Source: Nocardioides renjunii
GTDB lineage: Bacteria; Actinomycetota; Actinomycetes; Propionibacteriales; Nocardioidaceae
Assembly: GCF_034661175.1 (NCBI RefSeq)
Contig: NZ_CP141058.1
Location: 372,001-436,000 of the forward strand
DNA length: 64,000 bases
Reading direction: 5' to 3'
In this document: piece after piece, positions 46,886 through 56,325 of the stretch
Layout: every line of letters begins with the position of its first letter
How positions within the stretch are numbered: the stretch's first letter is position 1
The notes under the pieces: model-generated
Told to the model about the DNA's origin: nothing
The model's database searches: none
The model's input: the letters and a program-made list of their open reading frames with translations, nothing else
Made by a program: the position numbers and the translations under genes

Positions 46886-47071
46886 TCAGGTGTCCTTGGG
46901 CATGACGATCCACCCGATGAGGTAGGCGATCTCGCCCGCTCCCACGAGGCCGAAGATCACGAACCCGAGGCGGACCAGGCCCCGCGAGATCCCGAACCTG
47001 TCTGCGAGGCCGGCGCAGACCCCGGCGATCCATCTGCCCTGACGGGGGCGCACCAACCGTGAAGTAGCCAT
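46886..47071 (-). CDS. PspC domain-containing small membrane protein
   Basis: The 61-residue protein is essentially one PspC domain: RWIAGVCAGLADRFGISRGL followed by VRLGFVIFGLVGAGEIAYLI, one membrane segment, and VMPKDT at the end. PspC-like proteins sense envelope stress or modulate partner regulators. The second ATG (47071) has AGGG at correct spacing; the ATG at 47077 is immediately after it and is less likely. Monocistronic. Confidence 0.9.
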   Translation of the reverse strand: MATSRLVRPRQGRWIAGVCAGLADRFGISRGLVRLGFVIFGLVGAGEIAYLIGWIVMPKDT

Positions 47072-47200
47072 AGCCATCCCTAGCGTGCCGCGCCGGCACC
47101 CGCAAGAGCCGGGGCCTTGGCGGCCGACGAGGCGGCGGTTCGTCGTCGGCTCGTCGCCCACGCGTCAACCGCTGGACGCCCCGAGCCGCCACGATGGGCG

Positions 47201-48128
<928 letters not shown>

Positions 48129-48148
48129 CGCCTCGACGACGCCCGGCT

Positions 48149-48166
48149 GGAGAACACGCGTTCTCC
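48149..48166. promoter_or_regulatory. TetR-type operator before the tetR-type gene
   Basis: GGAGAACACGCGTTCTCC keeps GGAGAAC/GTTCTCC exactly as at 47239. It lies 15 bp ahead of the regulator start, indicating autorepression. Confidence 0.8.
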
Positions 48167-48180
48167 GGCCGGGTAGAGTC

Positions 48181-48768
48181 ATGGTCATGGCGGGAGACAG
48201 CGTGCGCGAGCGGGTCGTCGACGCGGCGGACCGGCTGTTCTACGGCCGGGGCATCACCAGCGTCGGCATGGACGCCGTGCGGGACGGCTCCGGGGTCTCG
48301 CTCAAGGCCATCTACAAGGAGTTCCCCTCCAAGGAGGACCTGGTGCTCGCCGTGCTCGGACGCCGGCACCAGATGTGGACCACCGGCGTCGAGGGAGCCG
48401 TCGAGCGCATCGACGACCCGCGCGAGCGCCTCCTCGCGATGTACGACCACCTGGCCGACTGGTTCGGCGACAGCGACTTCCGCGGGTGCGGCTTCATCAA
48501 CGCCTTTGGCGAGCTCGGCGGGGCCAGCCCCCGCATCGCCGACGCGGTCCGCGAGCACAAGCGGTCCTTCCAGGCGTACGTCGACCGCCTCGTCGCCGAC
48601 GCAGGAGCACCGGCAGCCCTCGGTCCCCAGCTGGCCATCCTCGCCGAAGGCGCCCAGACCACCGCCGCGATCTCCGGGGTGCCGGACGCGGCCGGCGTCG
48701 CCCGGGCAGCGGCTCGGACCCTGATCGACGCCGCGATGTCGGACCACGGCGCGGTCGGCCGGGCCTGA
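48181..48768 (+). CDS. TetR/AcrR family regulator of the hydrolase
   Basis: The 195-residue protein has the N-terminal HTH (RVVDAADRLFYGRGITSVGM, VSLKAIYKEFPSKEDLVLAV, residues about 10-55) and a C-terminal ligand domain (RLLAMYDHLADWFGDSDFRG, GCGFINAFGEL). Starts ATG 48181 or 48187. Three operators (47211, 47239, 48149) of the same type link it to the hydrolase just upstream and to itself. The effector is unknown, likely an aromatic or ester substrate of the hydrolase. Confidence 0.92.
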   Translation: MVMAGDSVRERVVDAADRLFYGRGITSVGMDAVRDGSGVSLKAIYKEFPSKEDLVLAVLGRRHQMWTTGVEGAVERIDDPRERLLAMYDHLADWFGDSDFRGCGFINAFGELGGASPRIADAVREHKRSFQAYVDRLVADAGAPAALGPQLAILAEGAQTTAAISGVPDAAGVARAAARTLIDAAMSDHGAVGRA

Positions 48769-48797
48769 GGGCTGACCCGATCGTCGCGGACGCCCTG

Positions 48798-49406
48798 TCA
48801 GAGCAGGGTGTCTGACCCACCGGCGACGAACCAGGCGAGCGCCGCGCAGTTGGCGACGACCGTCACCCAGAAGATCCTCCGGAACGGCTGCTTGACCGTC
48901 TTGTGGCGCAGGACCCGTCGGGCGACCAGCGCTCCCGGCCAGCCGCCCACCAGTCCCACCAGGTGGAGCGTGGACTCGGCCGTGCGCCACCTGCCCTGCC
49001 GGGCCGCGGACTTGTCGGCGGCGTACACCAGGAATGCGACTGCGCTGAGCAGGCCGTACGCCGCCAGCACCAGGAGCGGCAGCTCGTCCAGCGCGGCGAG
49101 ACCGAGCAGCAGCAGGAAGAACAGCGTCGCGACGGTGACCGCCCCAGCAGTCCCGGTGACGGACAGGCGGGTTGGTGCGGCGCCTCGGTATCGCACCTCG
49201 GCGGCGCGCGCCCTGTCGCTCTCGTCGCGCACCTCGACGTAGGTCACCTCGCTGCCGTCGGCGGGTCGTCGACCACCGGGGAACGCACTCACGTGCACGA
49301 ACACCCGGGATCCCCCGGCTGCCGGTGAGATGAAGCCGAAGCCCCGGTCGTCCTTCCAGTCGACCAGGGTGCCTTGCCGGCGTCCGCCGCGGTCGTCTGC
49401 AGGCAT
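48798..49406 (-). CDS. Cold-shock-domain/DUF1294 fusion membrane protein
   Basis: The 202-residue protein starts with an OB-fold cold-shock domain (GTLVDWKDDRGFGFISP, VFVHVSAF, residues about 11-60), which carries the RNP1-like KDDRGFGFI. DUF1294 follows with three to four membrane segments (AAYGLLSAVAFLVYAADKSA, HLVGLVGGWPGALVARRVLR, HKTVKQPFRRIFW). This fusion is widespread and unexplained: RNA binding at the membrane is a plausible idea only. The ATG at 49406 has GGAGGACCCGACC upstream. Confidence 0.9.
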   Translation of the reverse strand: MPADDRGGRRQGTLVDWKDDRGFGFISPAAGGSRVFVHVSAFPGGRRPADGSEVTYVEVRDESDRARAAEVRYRGAAPTRLSVTGTAGAVTVATLFFLLLLGLAALDELPLLVLAAYGLLSAVAFLVYAADKSAARQGRWRTAESTLHLVGLVGGWPGALVARRVLRHKTVKQPFRRIFWVTVVANCAALAWFVAGGSDTLL

Positions 49407-49555
49407 GGTCGGGTCCTCCGGTCGGGTGGGGGGCGTGGGGCGGTGGCGGTCAGGGGTGCCCGACGCCACGGACGAGCACGTGGTGCGCATTCTCGCGTGG
49501 GTCCGCCCGGCGTGTGGGTCGATCGCGGAAGTGCTCGCCGCCCCGCCGCCGCCTG

Positions 49556-50317
49556 CTAACGCGTGGCGGTGATCCCGCCGTCCACGGGGATGACGGCGCC
49601 GTGGATGTAGGCCGCCTCGTCGGACACGAGCCACGCGACGGCGTGGGCGATCTCGTCCGGGGTGCCCGGTCGGCCGGCGGGGGTCTGGGCGGTCATCTGG
49701 GCGATCACGTCGCCGCTGTCGGCGTTGATGGGTGTCCGGGTGGCACCGGGCGCGACGGTGTTGACCCGCACGCCGCGCGGGCCGAACTCTGCTGCCCAGC
49801 TCCGGGCCAGTTGCGCCTCGGCGGCCTTGGTGGCGGAGTAGAAGCCGACGAAGGGGTGTCCCACCGAGGCCATCCAGGACCCGATGACGACGATCGCGCC
49901 CGTACCGCGCTCTGCCATCGCAGGAGCGAGCGCCGCCGTGAGCACCTGGGGCGCGCGGACGTTGACGGCCAGGGTCGCCTCGAGGTCGGCGTCAGTCAGG
50001 GTGACGGTGTCGACCGCGGGACAGACCGCGGCGTTGTGGATGAGGATGTCGACGCGACCGTCGAGGGCCGCGACCCACTGGGCGGCGAGCTCGCGCAGCG
50101 CGGCGGGCGGGGCAGTGAGGTCACCGGCGACGAAGGCAGCGGAGGCGCCGCTGCCCTCGATTCCGGTCACCACCTCGGCGCCGCGTCGGGCGTCGCGGCC
50201 GGTGACCACGACGCGAGCCCCGCGAGCCGCGAGCTGATGGGCGATGGCGGCGCCGATGCCGCTGGTGGAGCCGGTGACGACAGCGGTCCGGCCGGAGAGG
50301 GAGGTGGGGTGGGTCAT
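49556..50317 (-). CDS. SDR family oxidoreductase (FabG-like)
   Basis: The 253-residue NAD(P)-dependent enzyme has AVVTGSTSGIGAAIA (Rossmann loop, about 12-26), LIHNAAV, the catalytic Ser in VVIGSWMAS, and Tyr/Lys in FYSATKAAE. The C-terminus DEAAYIHGAVIPVDGGI is typical. Substrate unknown. Start ATG 50317 (MTHPTSLSGR) fits the family. It is divergent from the MmyB-type regulator at 50418 with a 100-bp gap, a common regulator-target pairing. Confidence 0.9.
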   Translation of the reverse strand: MTHPTSLSGRTAVVTGSTSGIGAAIAHQLAARGARVVVTGRDARRGAEVVTGIEGSGASAAFVAGDLTAPPAALRELAAQWVAALDGRVDILIHNAAVCPAVDTVTLTDADLEATLAVNVRAPQVLTAALAPAMAERGTGAIVVIGSWMASVGHPFVGFYSATKAAEAQLARSWAAEFGPRGVRVNTVAPGATRTPINADSGDVIAQMTAQTPAGRPGTPDEIAHAVAWLVSDEAAYIHGAVIPVDGGITATR

Positions 50318-50417
50318 GCGAGCAGTCCACCCGCCCGGCCGGTGCCGCACCAGTGCGAGCGGTGCCGGGGCACGGCATGACCACGTCCGGAGCGCGGTGG
50401 GTCCGTAGGCTCGCGAT

Positions 50418-51290
50418 GTGCCTACCGATCGATCCGCGCTGGGGGCGTTCCTGCGCTCGCGTCGCGACCGACTGAGCCCCTCGCAGGCCGGCATCACGGC
50501 GTTCCCCGGCCCGCGGCGGGTCCCGGGCCTGCGCAAGGAGGAGCTGGCGCACCTGGCCGGCCTCAGCACCGATCACTACAGCCGTCTCGAGCAGGGTCGC
50601 CAGCACACCGTGTCCGACGACGTCGTCCGTGCGCTCAGTCGGGCGCTGCAGCTCGACGCGGTCGAGCGTGCCCACCTGCGAGACCTGGCCGCGCCGATGA
50701 ACCGACCGGGCAACGTGTGGGAGGTGGCGCAGCGCCCCGATCCCGGTCTGCTGCGCGTGATGACCGCCATGGACCGCGTCCCCGTGCTCCTCCTGGGACG
50801 TCGCTCCGAGATCCTCGCGTGCAACGCACTCGTGCGCGCTGTCCTCGGCCCCGAGATCGTGCCGGGAGCGGTGTTCATGCGCTGGCTCTTCCTCGACCAC
50901 CGGTCCCGGCTGCGGATCGAGAACTGGACCGACTACGCGGCGGCCGCGGTCGGCGCGCTGCGGTACGAGAAGGGCCGTCACCCGTCGGACGGCCTCCTCG
51001 CGGCCCTGGTCGACGAGCTGCGCGCCGCGGACCCGGACGTCGCCCGGTGGTGGGACGACCACGGCGTCACCGACCGCACGTCCGTCGACAAGCGCATCGC
51101 GCACCCCGCGGTCGGCCCCCTCCGCTTCGGCATCGAGGCGCTCACCTCACCGCACGATCCTGAGCAGCGCCTGGTGGTCTACACCGTCGAGCCCGACTCG
51201 CCGACCGCGCGGACGTTGCCAGCGCTGGCCTCGTGGGAGCTCGGCGAACTGGATCCACTCCAGTCGCCGGCCATGCGCCATCCGCAGTGA
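50418..51290 (+). CDS. XRE/MmyB-type helix-turn-helix regulator
   Basis: The 290-residue protein has N-terminal HTH (VPGLRKEELAHLAGLSTDHY, SRLEQGRQ, about residues 34-62) and the MmyB-like domain (EILACNALVRAVLGPEIVPG, FMRWLFLDHRSRLRIENW). It starts at a GTG (VPTDRSALGAFLRSRRDRL). It is the second regulator of this kind in the window (see 12339) and is divergent from the SDR gene, its likely target. Confidence 0.92.
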   Translation: MPTDRSALGAFLRSRRDRLSPSQAGITAFPGPRRVPGLRKEELAHLAGLSTDHYSRLEQGRQHTVSDDVVRALSRALQLDAVERAHLRDLAAPMNRPGNVWEVAQRPDPGLLRVMTAMDRVPVLLLGRRSEILACNALVRAVLGPEIVPGAVFMRWLFLDHRSRLRIENWTDYAAAAVGALRYEKGRHPSDGLLAALVDELRAADPDVARWWDDHGVTDRTSVDKRIAHPAVGPLRFGIEALTSPHDPEQRLVVYTVEPDSPTARTLPALASWELGELDPLQSPAMRHPQ

Positions 51291-51455
51291 GGTCGAGCTC
51301 GGCGCGGATTGCGAGGGATGGGGGAGGCGGATTGACGCACCCATTGTGGTAGATCCGATTGAACCTGCACGCTCGGCGGCGTCTGAGCGGCGTCCCTCAC
51401 GTCGCGCTGCTCGCTAACGGCGTGAACCTGTGCTCCGCTCGCGTCGTGTTCGGCC

Positions 51456-51993
51456 ATGCGCCCGAGCATGGCGGGCAACTCTGACAGCGAAGCCGGGTGC
51501 TCGATGTCCCCGACCGGAACCTGGGGTCCCGCCGCCCGACAGCCGGACACCCTCGGCGTCTGTCCCGTCGTGGCAATCGACGGCGCCGGGCGTGCCGCCT
51601 ACATGTACTGGCACCAGCGACGCCTCTCCATCCGGCGGAGCGACCCCGACGGACGGTGGCACGAGCCGTGCGTCCTCACCGACCGCGCCAGCGATCCGTT
51701 CGACTCCGACGAGGACTCCGGCGACGTCGCGCCAACGGCCGCGGCGACGCCGTCGTCGTTCACCGCATCACCGACGGCACCCCCAACTGTGGGCCCGTCA
51801 CAAGCCCGCCGGACAGCCGTGGATCGAACCAATCGAAGTGACCGCCGGAGCCACCGGCCGGCAACGCGCCTTCCGCGTTGCCATCGGACCGAGCCGCGAC
51901 GTCGCCATCGCCTGCGTGAGGCCCAAGTTCAAGCAGATAGACCTCGTCTCCATGGCCCCGGCACACTGGACCACGCCCGGGCAGCCGCCGTAG
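51456..51993 (+). pseudogene. Decayed propeller-type gene fragment (two frame shifts)
   Basis: Three frames must be joined to read one protein. Frame from 51456 reads DTLGVCPVVAIDGAGRAAYM, RLSIRRSDPDGRWHEPCVLT and DEDSGDV. Frame containing 51497 then reads ANGRGDAVVVHRITDG. Frame containing 51430 finishes with PWIEPIEVTAGATGRQRAFR and CVRPKFKQIDLVSMAP, with stop at 51993. The phrases (xxIDGAGRAxxxxxxQ, RSDPDGRW) mirror the repeats of the intact gene at 52146 (VDIDDAGRIVLAY, RRSRDGRW), so it is likely a degraded relative or a partial duplicate. Confidence 0.65.
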
Positions 51994-52145
51994 CAGACAC
52001 GACTGCGGGCGCAAGCCGGTCGACCCGACGTGAAGTTCCCGGTCCAGGCGGGACTGCAGCCCCGGGCACAGACAGCGCGGGAAGCGCACACTCGACCCAT
52101 GAACACGAGGCCGCGTCACAACAGAGCGACGTGCTGGGACGCGCG

Positions 52146-53663
52146 ATGAACGGTCGAACCCGTCTCGCCGCGCTCGCCCTGTCTCTGGCTGGACTCGTTG
52201 CCGCGCTGGGGGCCTGCAGGTCGAGCGAGCCGCCAGCTCGGACAGCTTCGACCGCGTCGGCCAGTTCCGGCGCCGACACAGGTGTGGCCGAGCCGTTGGA
52301 GCCAGTCGACCTGTACGCCTCGACGTCCACTCAGGGCGTCGCGCCGTCCAGCGCTCCCCAGCCATCCGCTCCGTGCCCCACAGGTCTGCCCGGTGCGTGG
52401 ACGCTCGAGAAGCCGACGACGGTCGCGGGTCGGATCAGTTCCGCGGACTACCTGACACCGACGGACATCATCGTCACCCAGGACGGGACAGCGACGGTCG
52501 CCTACCAGGGTGCGGGCCACTTGGCGCGCACCGCGGACGACCCGCCCGCCGCCGACGACCCCATGGACCCATCAGGCGGCCGTGACGAGACGTGGCTGGA
52601 GCCGGGCGACGACCACCTGGCAGTCGACGGCAGCAGAACCCAGACGATGGTCATCCGGGAGCCAGTGCGGTTCAACTCGAACACGTTCAGGCAGTTCCAC
52701 GACCTGGTCGTCGCCGACCGGCCCGCCGGGGGTAGCTGGTCGACCGCCCCGGTGACGGCGCAGGACAAGGAGATCACCGGACGGGTCGACGTGGCCGTCA
52801 ACGCCTCAGGCGCGGCGGTCCTTGTGTGGTCCCAGAACACGCGCTACCGAGCCATCTACCGGACCGCCTCCGATGCGCCGTGGAGCGGCCCACAGCGCAT
52901 ACCCGCAGCTCGCGCGTACGACTTCGACGTCGACATCGACGACGCAGGCCGCATCGTCCTCGCCTACGACCGCCCCTACGAGAATCCTCCGGGCGTCTAC
53001 GCGATCCGACGCTCACGCGACGGCCGGTGGACACCCAGCAAACAGCTCAGCGGCCCGGACACCGAGCTGTTTGGCATGGCGTTGAACGCAGACGGGGTGG
53101 CCGTGGTCAGCCACGGACCGACTGATGACGGCACGCCCCTCGGCCGCGTGCACACGTCGCGGATGACCGCCGACGGCACCTGGCAGGCACCCGTCCGCCA
53201 ACCTCACTCCCTCGGACTGCACGGCGTCAGCGTCGACGAGCGCGGGCGCGCGCTCATCGGGGGCTGGGACCGCGGCAGCCTGCGGGGTCGGTGGAGTCGC
53301 GCGGACGGCACCTGGCGCCAGTCGTTCAACATCGCAGCCGACGTTGACGACACCCGTCGGTGGGGTCTTGACCCGCACGTGACGGCGAACGGGCGCGGCG
53401 ACGCGCTCGCCGCATGGGGCACCAAGACGGGTGGCGACGACCTGCGCCTGTGGGCGCGGTTCGCAGCGGCCGGACGCGACTGGACCAAGCCGCAGCGCGT
53501 CACACCGACGACCCATCAGCCCACGCGGTTCGACGCCGCCATCGGCGACTGCGGGCACGCCGCCTTCGCATGGGCGACCTCCGGCAAGCCGCCCCAGTTG
53601 CACGTCCGGCGAGCCACACCGTCCGACAACACCGGCAGGCCGGGGCAGGTGACGGGACGATGA
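52146..53663 (+). CDS. Predicted beta-propeller lipoprotein of unknown function
   Basis: A 505-residue secreted lipoprotein: signal LAALALSLAGLVAALGAC with Cys about 21, Ser/Thr-rich spacer, then about six repeats of the form xVDxxGxAxxxWxQ...xRxxDGxW (for example VDVAVNASGAAVLVWSQ, VDIDDAGRIVLAY, VSVDERGRALIGGW, VTANGRGDALAAW), consistent with a propeller or sialidase-like fold. No catalytic Asp-box set is clear. ATG at 52146 is chosen because the signal peptide follows; the open frame before it is of decayed sequence. The decayed copy lies directly upstream. Confidence 0.7.
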   Translation: MNGRTRLAALALSLAGLVAALGACRSSEPPARTASTASASSGADTGVAEPLEPVDLYASTSTQGVAPSSAPQPSAPCPTGLPGAWTLEKPTTVAGRISSADYLTPTDIIVTQDGTATVAYQGAGHLARTADDPPAADDPMDPSGGRDETWLEPGDDHLAVDGSRTQTMVIREPVRFNSNTFRQFHDLVVADRPAGGSWSTAPVTAQDKEITGRVDVAVNASGAAVLVWSQNTRYRAIYRTASDAPWSGPQRIPAARAYDFDVDIDDAGRIVLAYDRPYENPPGVYAIRRSRDGRWTPSKQLSGPDTELFGMALNADGVAVVSHGPTDDGTPLGRVHTSRMTADGTWQAPVRQPHSLGLHGVSVDERGRALIGGWDRGSLRGRWSRADGTWRQSFNIAADVDDTRRWGLDPHVTANGRGDALAAWGTKTGGDDLRLWARFAAAGRDWTKPQRVTPTTHQPTRFDAAIGDCGHAAFAWATSGKPPQLHVRRATPSDNTGRPGQVTGR

Positions 53664-53782
53664 TGCGGAGGCGGACACAGGTTCCTCACGCCGTTCTCGA
53701 CGCGCACTGGCCCTTCTCGGACGTTCTACGCGTGGGCACTCTGAGGAGGGGTGGACACCCACCCCGGGCAGTCGGGAGGGGC

Positions 53783-55090
53783 ATGCGAGGGGTCAGGTCC
53801 TACGTCGTCGTGGTGGCTCTGGCCACCTTGGTCGCGGGGTGCAACAGCGACGAGCGCCGACCGCGCAGTGAACCGGGCTCTCAGGACCCCGAGAGCGGGA
53901 GCCAATCCACCCAGGCGCCATCCGCTGAGACCCCATTTGTCGAGGCAGCGTCGCCGGCCACAAAAGGGCCCGTCTCTCATGCGAGACGAGCGAAGCTCAA
54001 CGGGTTCTTGGACAAGGCGCAGCTCCTCGACCGCATCGGCCCACAGTTCGAGCTGGACGACGTGGAGTACACCTCGCCCACCGACGCCGTGGCCGGTTTC
54101 ACCGACCAGCGCGGAGGCTACTCGGGCACGGTCATCGCCACCACGAACGACAACTGGGCGCACGCCTCACGGCTCCACGTCAGCAGCACCCTCGCTGACC
54201 TCGTGTCCTACACCCCACTCGGCGATGGAGCGGTGGCCGTCAAGGCTCGACGCCAGTTCCCCCGCAGGAACTACCCGGGGTTCGTCCTGTACCCGAACGG
54301 CAGGACCAAGCCCCTGCGGGTCTTGAACCCGCAGGAACGCGGCCGGGGGGACGTGTTCCTCGACCTCGACCGTTGGGACAGCATCCTGTTCGACCTGGGC
54401 AGGGTCGACACGCGGCGGCTGTGGGCAGCCGACGTCAGCGGCGCGGAGGTCTACCCGGTCGAAGGCACACGGTTCGGTGACGTGTGGCAGCACGTACCTG
54501 GCCGCAGGGGCGCCATCTTGAGCGTCCAAGGGTTCGAGCGGCGCGGACAGCAATGGCGTTTCGAGTCCAGCACCGACCGCGGCCATACCTGGTCCACCAC
54601 CATGGCTGACCTCCCAGCGGGCAGGTCAGCCGGCGGCCCCGACTTCAACGGCAACATTTCGGGCATCGCCGTCGGGCCCGGGCACCTGCAGGCAACCGTA
54701 TCGACGACCTCGTTGGAGGACGCACCGTCGTACGTGAACGCGCTATGGCAGACCGAAGATGAGAAGCGGTTCCGTCAGGTCCCGCTGCCGTGGGACCGAC
54801 CGTTCTTCGGCGGCGTCGCGTATGCCGCGGATGGCGCACTGCTGTTCGCCCAGGTCACGGGACCCGACACTTACTGCCAGAAGTCGCTCTGCACGCGACC
54901 CGGCACGATCTGGCGCTTCCCCCGGGGGAGCACCACGCCCGAGCTCCTGGCTGGTGCGCCAGCCTTGTTCGGCGCCTTCTGGTCGGTGGGGATCTACACA
55001 TCCGGCGGTGTCATCGTCGCGCGCACTGGGATGCGAACGATCGCCATCTCCCACGACGGCTACCAGTGGACCCCGGTCACCCCCGGTTAG
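53783..55090 (+). CDS. Lipoprotein with Asp-box (BNR-like) propeller features, unknown function
   Basis: The 435-residue protein has signal RSYVVVVALATLVAGC with lipobox Cys about 20, then an acidic/Ser/Gln-rich spacer. The body contains SSTDRGHTWSTT, a canonical Asp box (SxDxGxTW) of sialidase/sortilin propellers, and a second HDGYQWTPV near the end. Hydrolytic activity cannot be claimed. The ATG at 53783 has GGGAGGGGC immediately ahead. The gene is 119 bp after the previous lipoprotein; their products may act on the same surface process. Confidence 0.75.
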   Translation: MRGVRSYVVVVALATLVAGCNSDERRPRSEPGSQDPESGSQSTQAPSAETPFVEAASPATKGPVSHARRAKLNGFLDKAQLLDRIGPQFELDDVEYTSPTDAVAGFTDQRGGYSGTVIATTNDNWAHASRLHVSSTLADLVSYTPLGDGAVAVKARRQFPRRNYPGFVLYPNGRTKPLRVLNPQERGRGDVFLDLDRWDSILFDLGRVDTRRLWAADVSGAEVYPVEGTRFGDVWQHVPGRRGAILSVQGFERRGQQWRFESSTDRGHTWSTTMADLPAGRSAGGPDFNGNISGIAVGPGHLQATVSTTSLEDAPSYVNALWQTEDEKRFRQVPLPWDRPFFGGVAYAADGALLFAQVTGPDTYCQKSLCTRPGTIWRFPRGSTTPELLAGAPALFGAFWSVGIYTSGGVIVARTGMRTIAISHDGYQWTPVTPG

Positions 55091-55128
55091 GGTCCAACCT
55101 GCGCTCCCTAGAGGGTTACGCTGCTCGG

Positions 55129-56018
55129 ATGGACCTCGGTCACGTGTCCTTGAGCGACGGCCGCCGCGTCGACACCTACGTCGGCGGCGACCCGGACGGG
55201 CCGCCGTCCTCCTCCAGCACGGAATGCCGCAATGCCGGATGGTGGCCGCCCACTTGGAGGACGGCGCTTGCGAGGCCGGGGTGCTCGCGTTCAGCCGGCC
55301 CAGGTTCGGCCGGTCCTCATGGTCGGAACCCAGTCTCGCGTCTTGTAGCCGCGACGCCCTCGAAGTCGCCGCCGCCCTTGGCGTGGACACGTTCGCCGTC
55401 CTCGGCATCTCGTTCGGCGGCCCGTTCGCGGCCGCGACGGCGGCTGCCGACCCCGAGCGGGTCACCGCTTTCGGCTTCCGTGTCGGGATAGGTCCTTGGC
55501 GCGTCCTCGACGCCGACGCCCCCGACCTCGCCGCAGAGCTCGACATCCTCGCCCTCGACGACCAAGGCCGCACAGACGAGGCCGCTGCGGCATACCGCGA
55601 GCTGATGGCGGGCGCATCCGACGACATGCTGGCCAAGGAGTCCAATGAGGAGCTGATGGTCGCGTTCGACGCGATGGTGTCGCCGGACGGGAAACGAGAC
55701 GTCGACTGGGACGCGTTCCCGCCTCCATGGCGCAAGCGGTTCGCCCGCGACGTCCGTGAGGCGCTCACGACCTACGACGGCATGGCCCACGACAACGTCG
55801 CGGTCGGCCGGGACTGGGACAACCACCTGACGACCATCCGCCAGCCGACCTACCTCTGGTACGGCGCCGACGACGACCTGCTGCCCATCGAGCACGGCCG
55901 CTGGTGGAAGGAGCAACTCCCGCACGCGCAGCTGACCATCCGGCCCGGGACCGGCCACGGCGGCGCCTACTTCATCCACAGCGCCGAGATGCTCCGCACG
56001 CTGACAGATTCAGCCTGA
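55129..56018 (+). pseudogene. Alpha/beta hydrolase gene with a frameshift near 55200
   Basis: The first part from ATG 55129 reads MDLGHVSLSDGRRVDTYVGG then DPDGPP. At about 55200 (gggccgccgtc) one base seems missing, and the rest continues in another frame: AVLLQHGMPQCRMVAAHLED through Ser-nucleophile LGISFGGPFAAA, Asp in WYGADDDLLPIEHG, and His in GTGHGGAYF, stop 56018. Together they make a normal hydrolase of about 295 residues. No start codon with ribosome site in the second frame was found. A sequencing error cannot be excluded. Confidence 0.7.
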
Positions 56019-56325
56019 CACCCACGTCCGGCCCGGCACCACACGCTAGGCCCCCCTCGAACTCCACCTCGCGCCTACCTGCGGCAGCAGCCGGGTCGAG
56101 CCAGCCACCCGACGGTCTCCAGCACCACCACGCCAACCGACCCGCGTGGGGAAGTCGGCCCGCGCGTCAACAGCGGCGCAATGTCGCGCCCCGGACGGTA
56201 CGCGGCGGATTGGGCTACGTTCGGCTGACACCGATTAATGCGTCAGTCCCTTTCACCGGTCACCACCTCTGTAGTTCGAAAAACGCACGACAGTTTCGCC
56301 ATTGGTTGGCTCGACGACACCCGGC
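56019..56325. other. Non-coding stretch between convergent genes
   Basis: 307 bp with no convincing gene on either strand and no strong hairpin. G+C is visibly lower towards 56220-56300 than in the surrounding chromosome. It separates the frameshifted hydrolase from the convergent 1199-residue gene. Confidence 0.5.

Noticed and set aside
51332..51360. Promoter (TTGACG) before the decayed gene
   Set aside because: No -10 box at 16-18 bp; the only A+T-rich hexamer is too close.
55129..56018. Programmed frameshifting in the hydrolase gene
   Set aside because: No slippery heptamer, pseudoknot-like stem or internal ribosome site near 55200; mutation or sequencing error is simpler.
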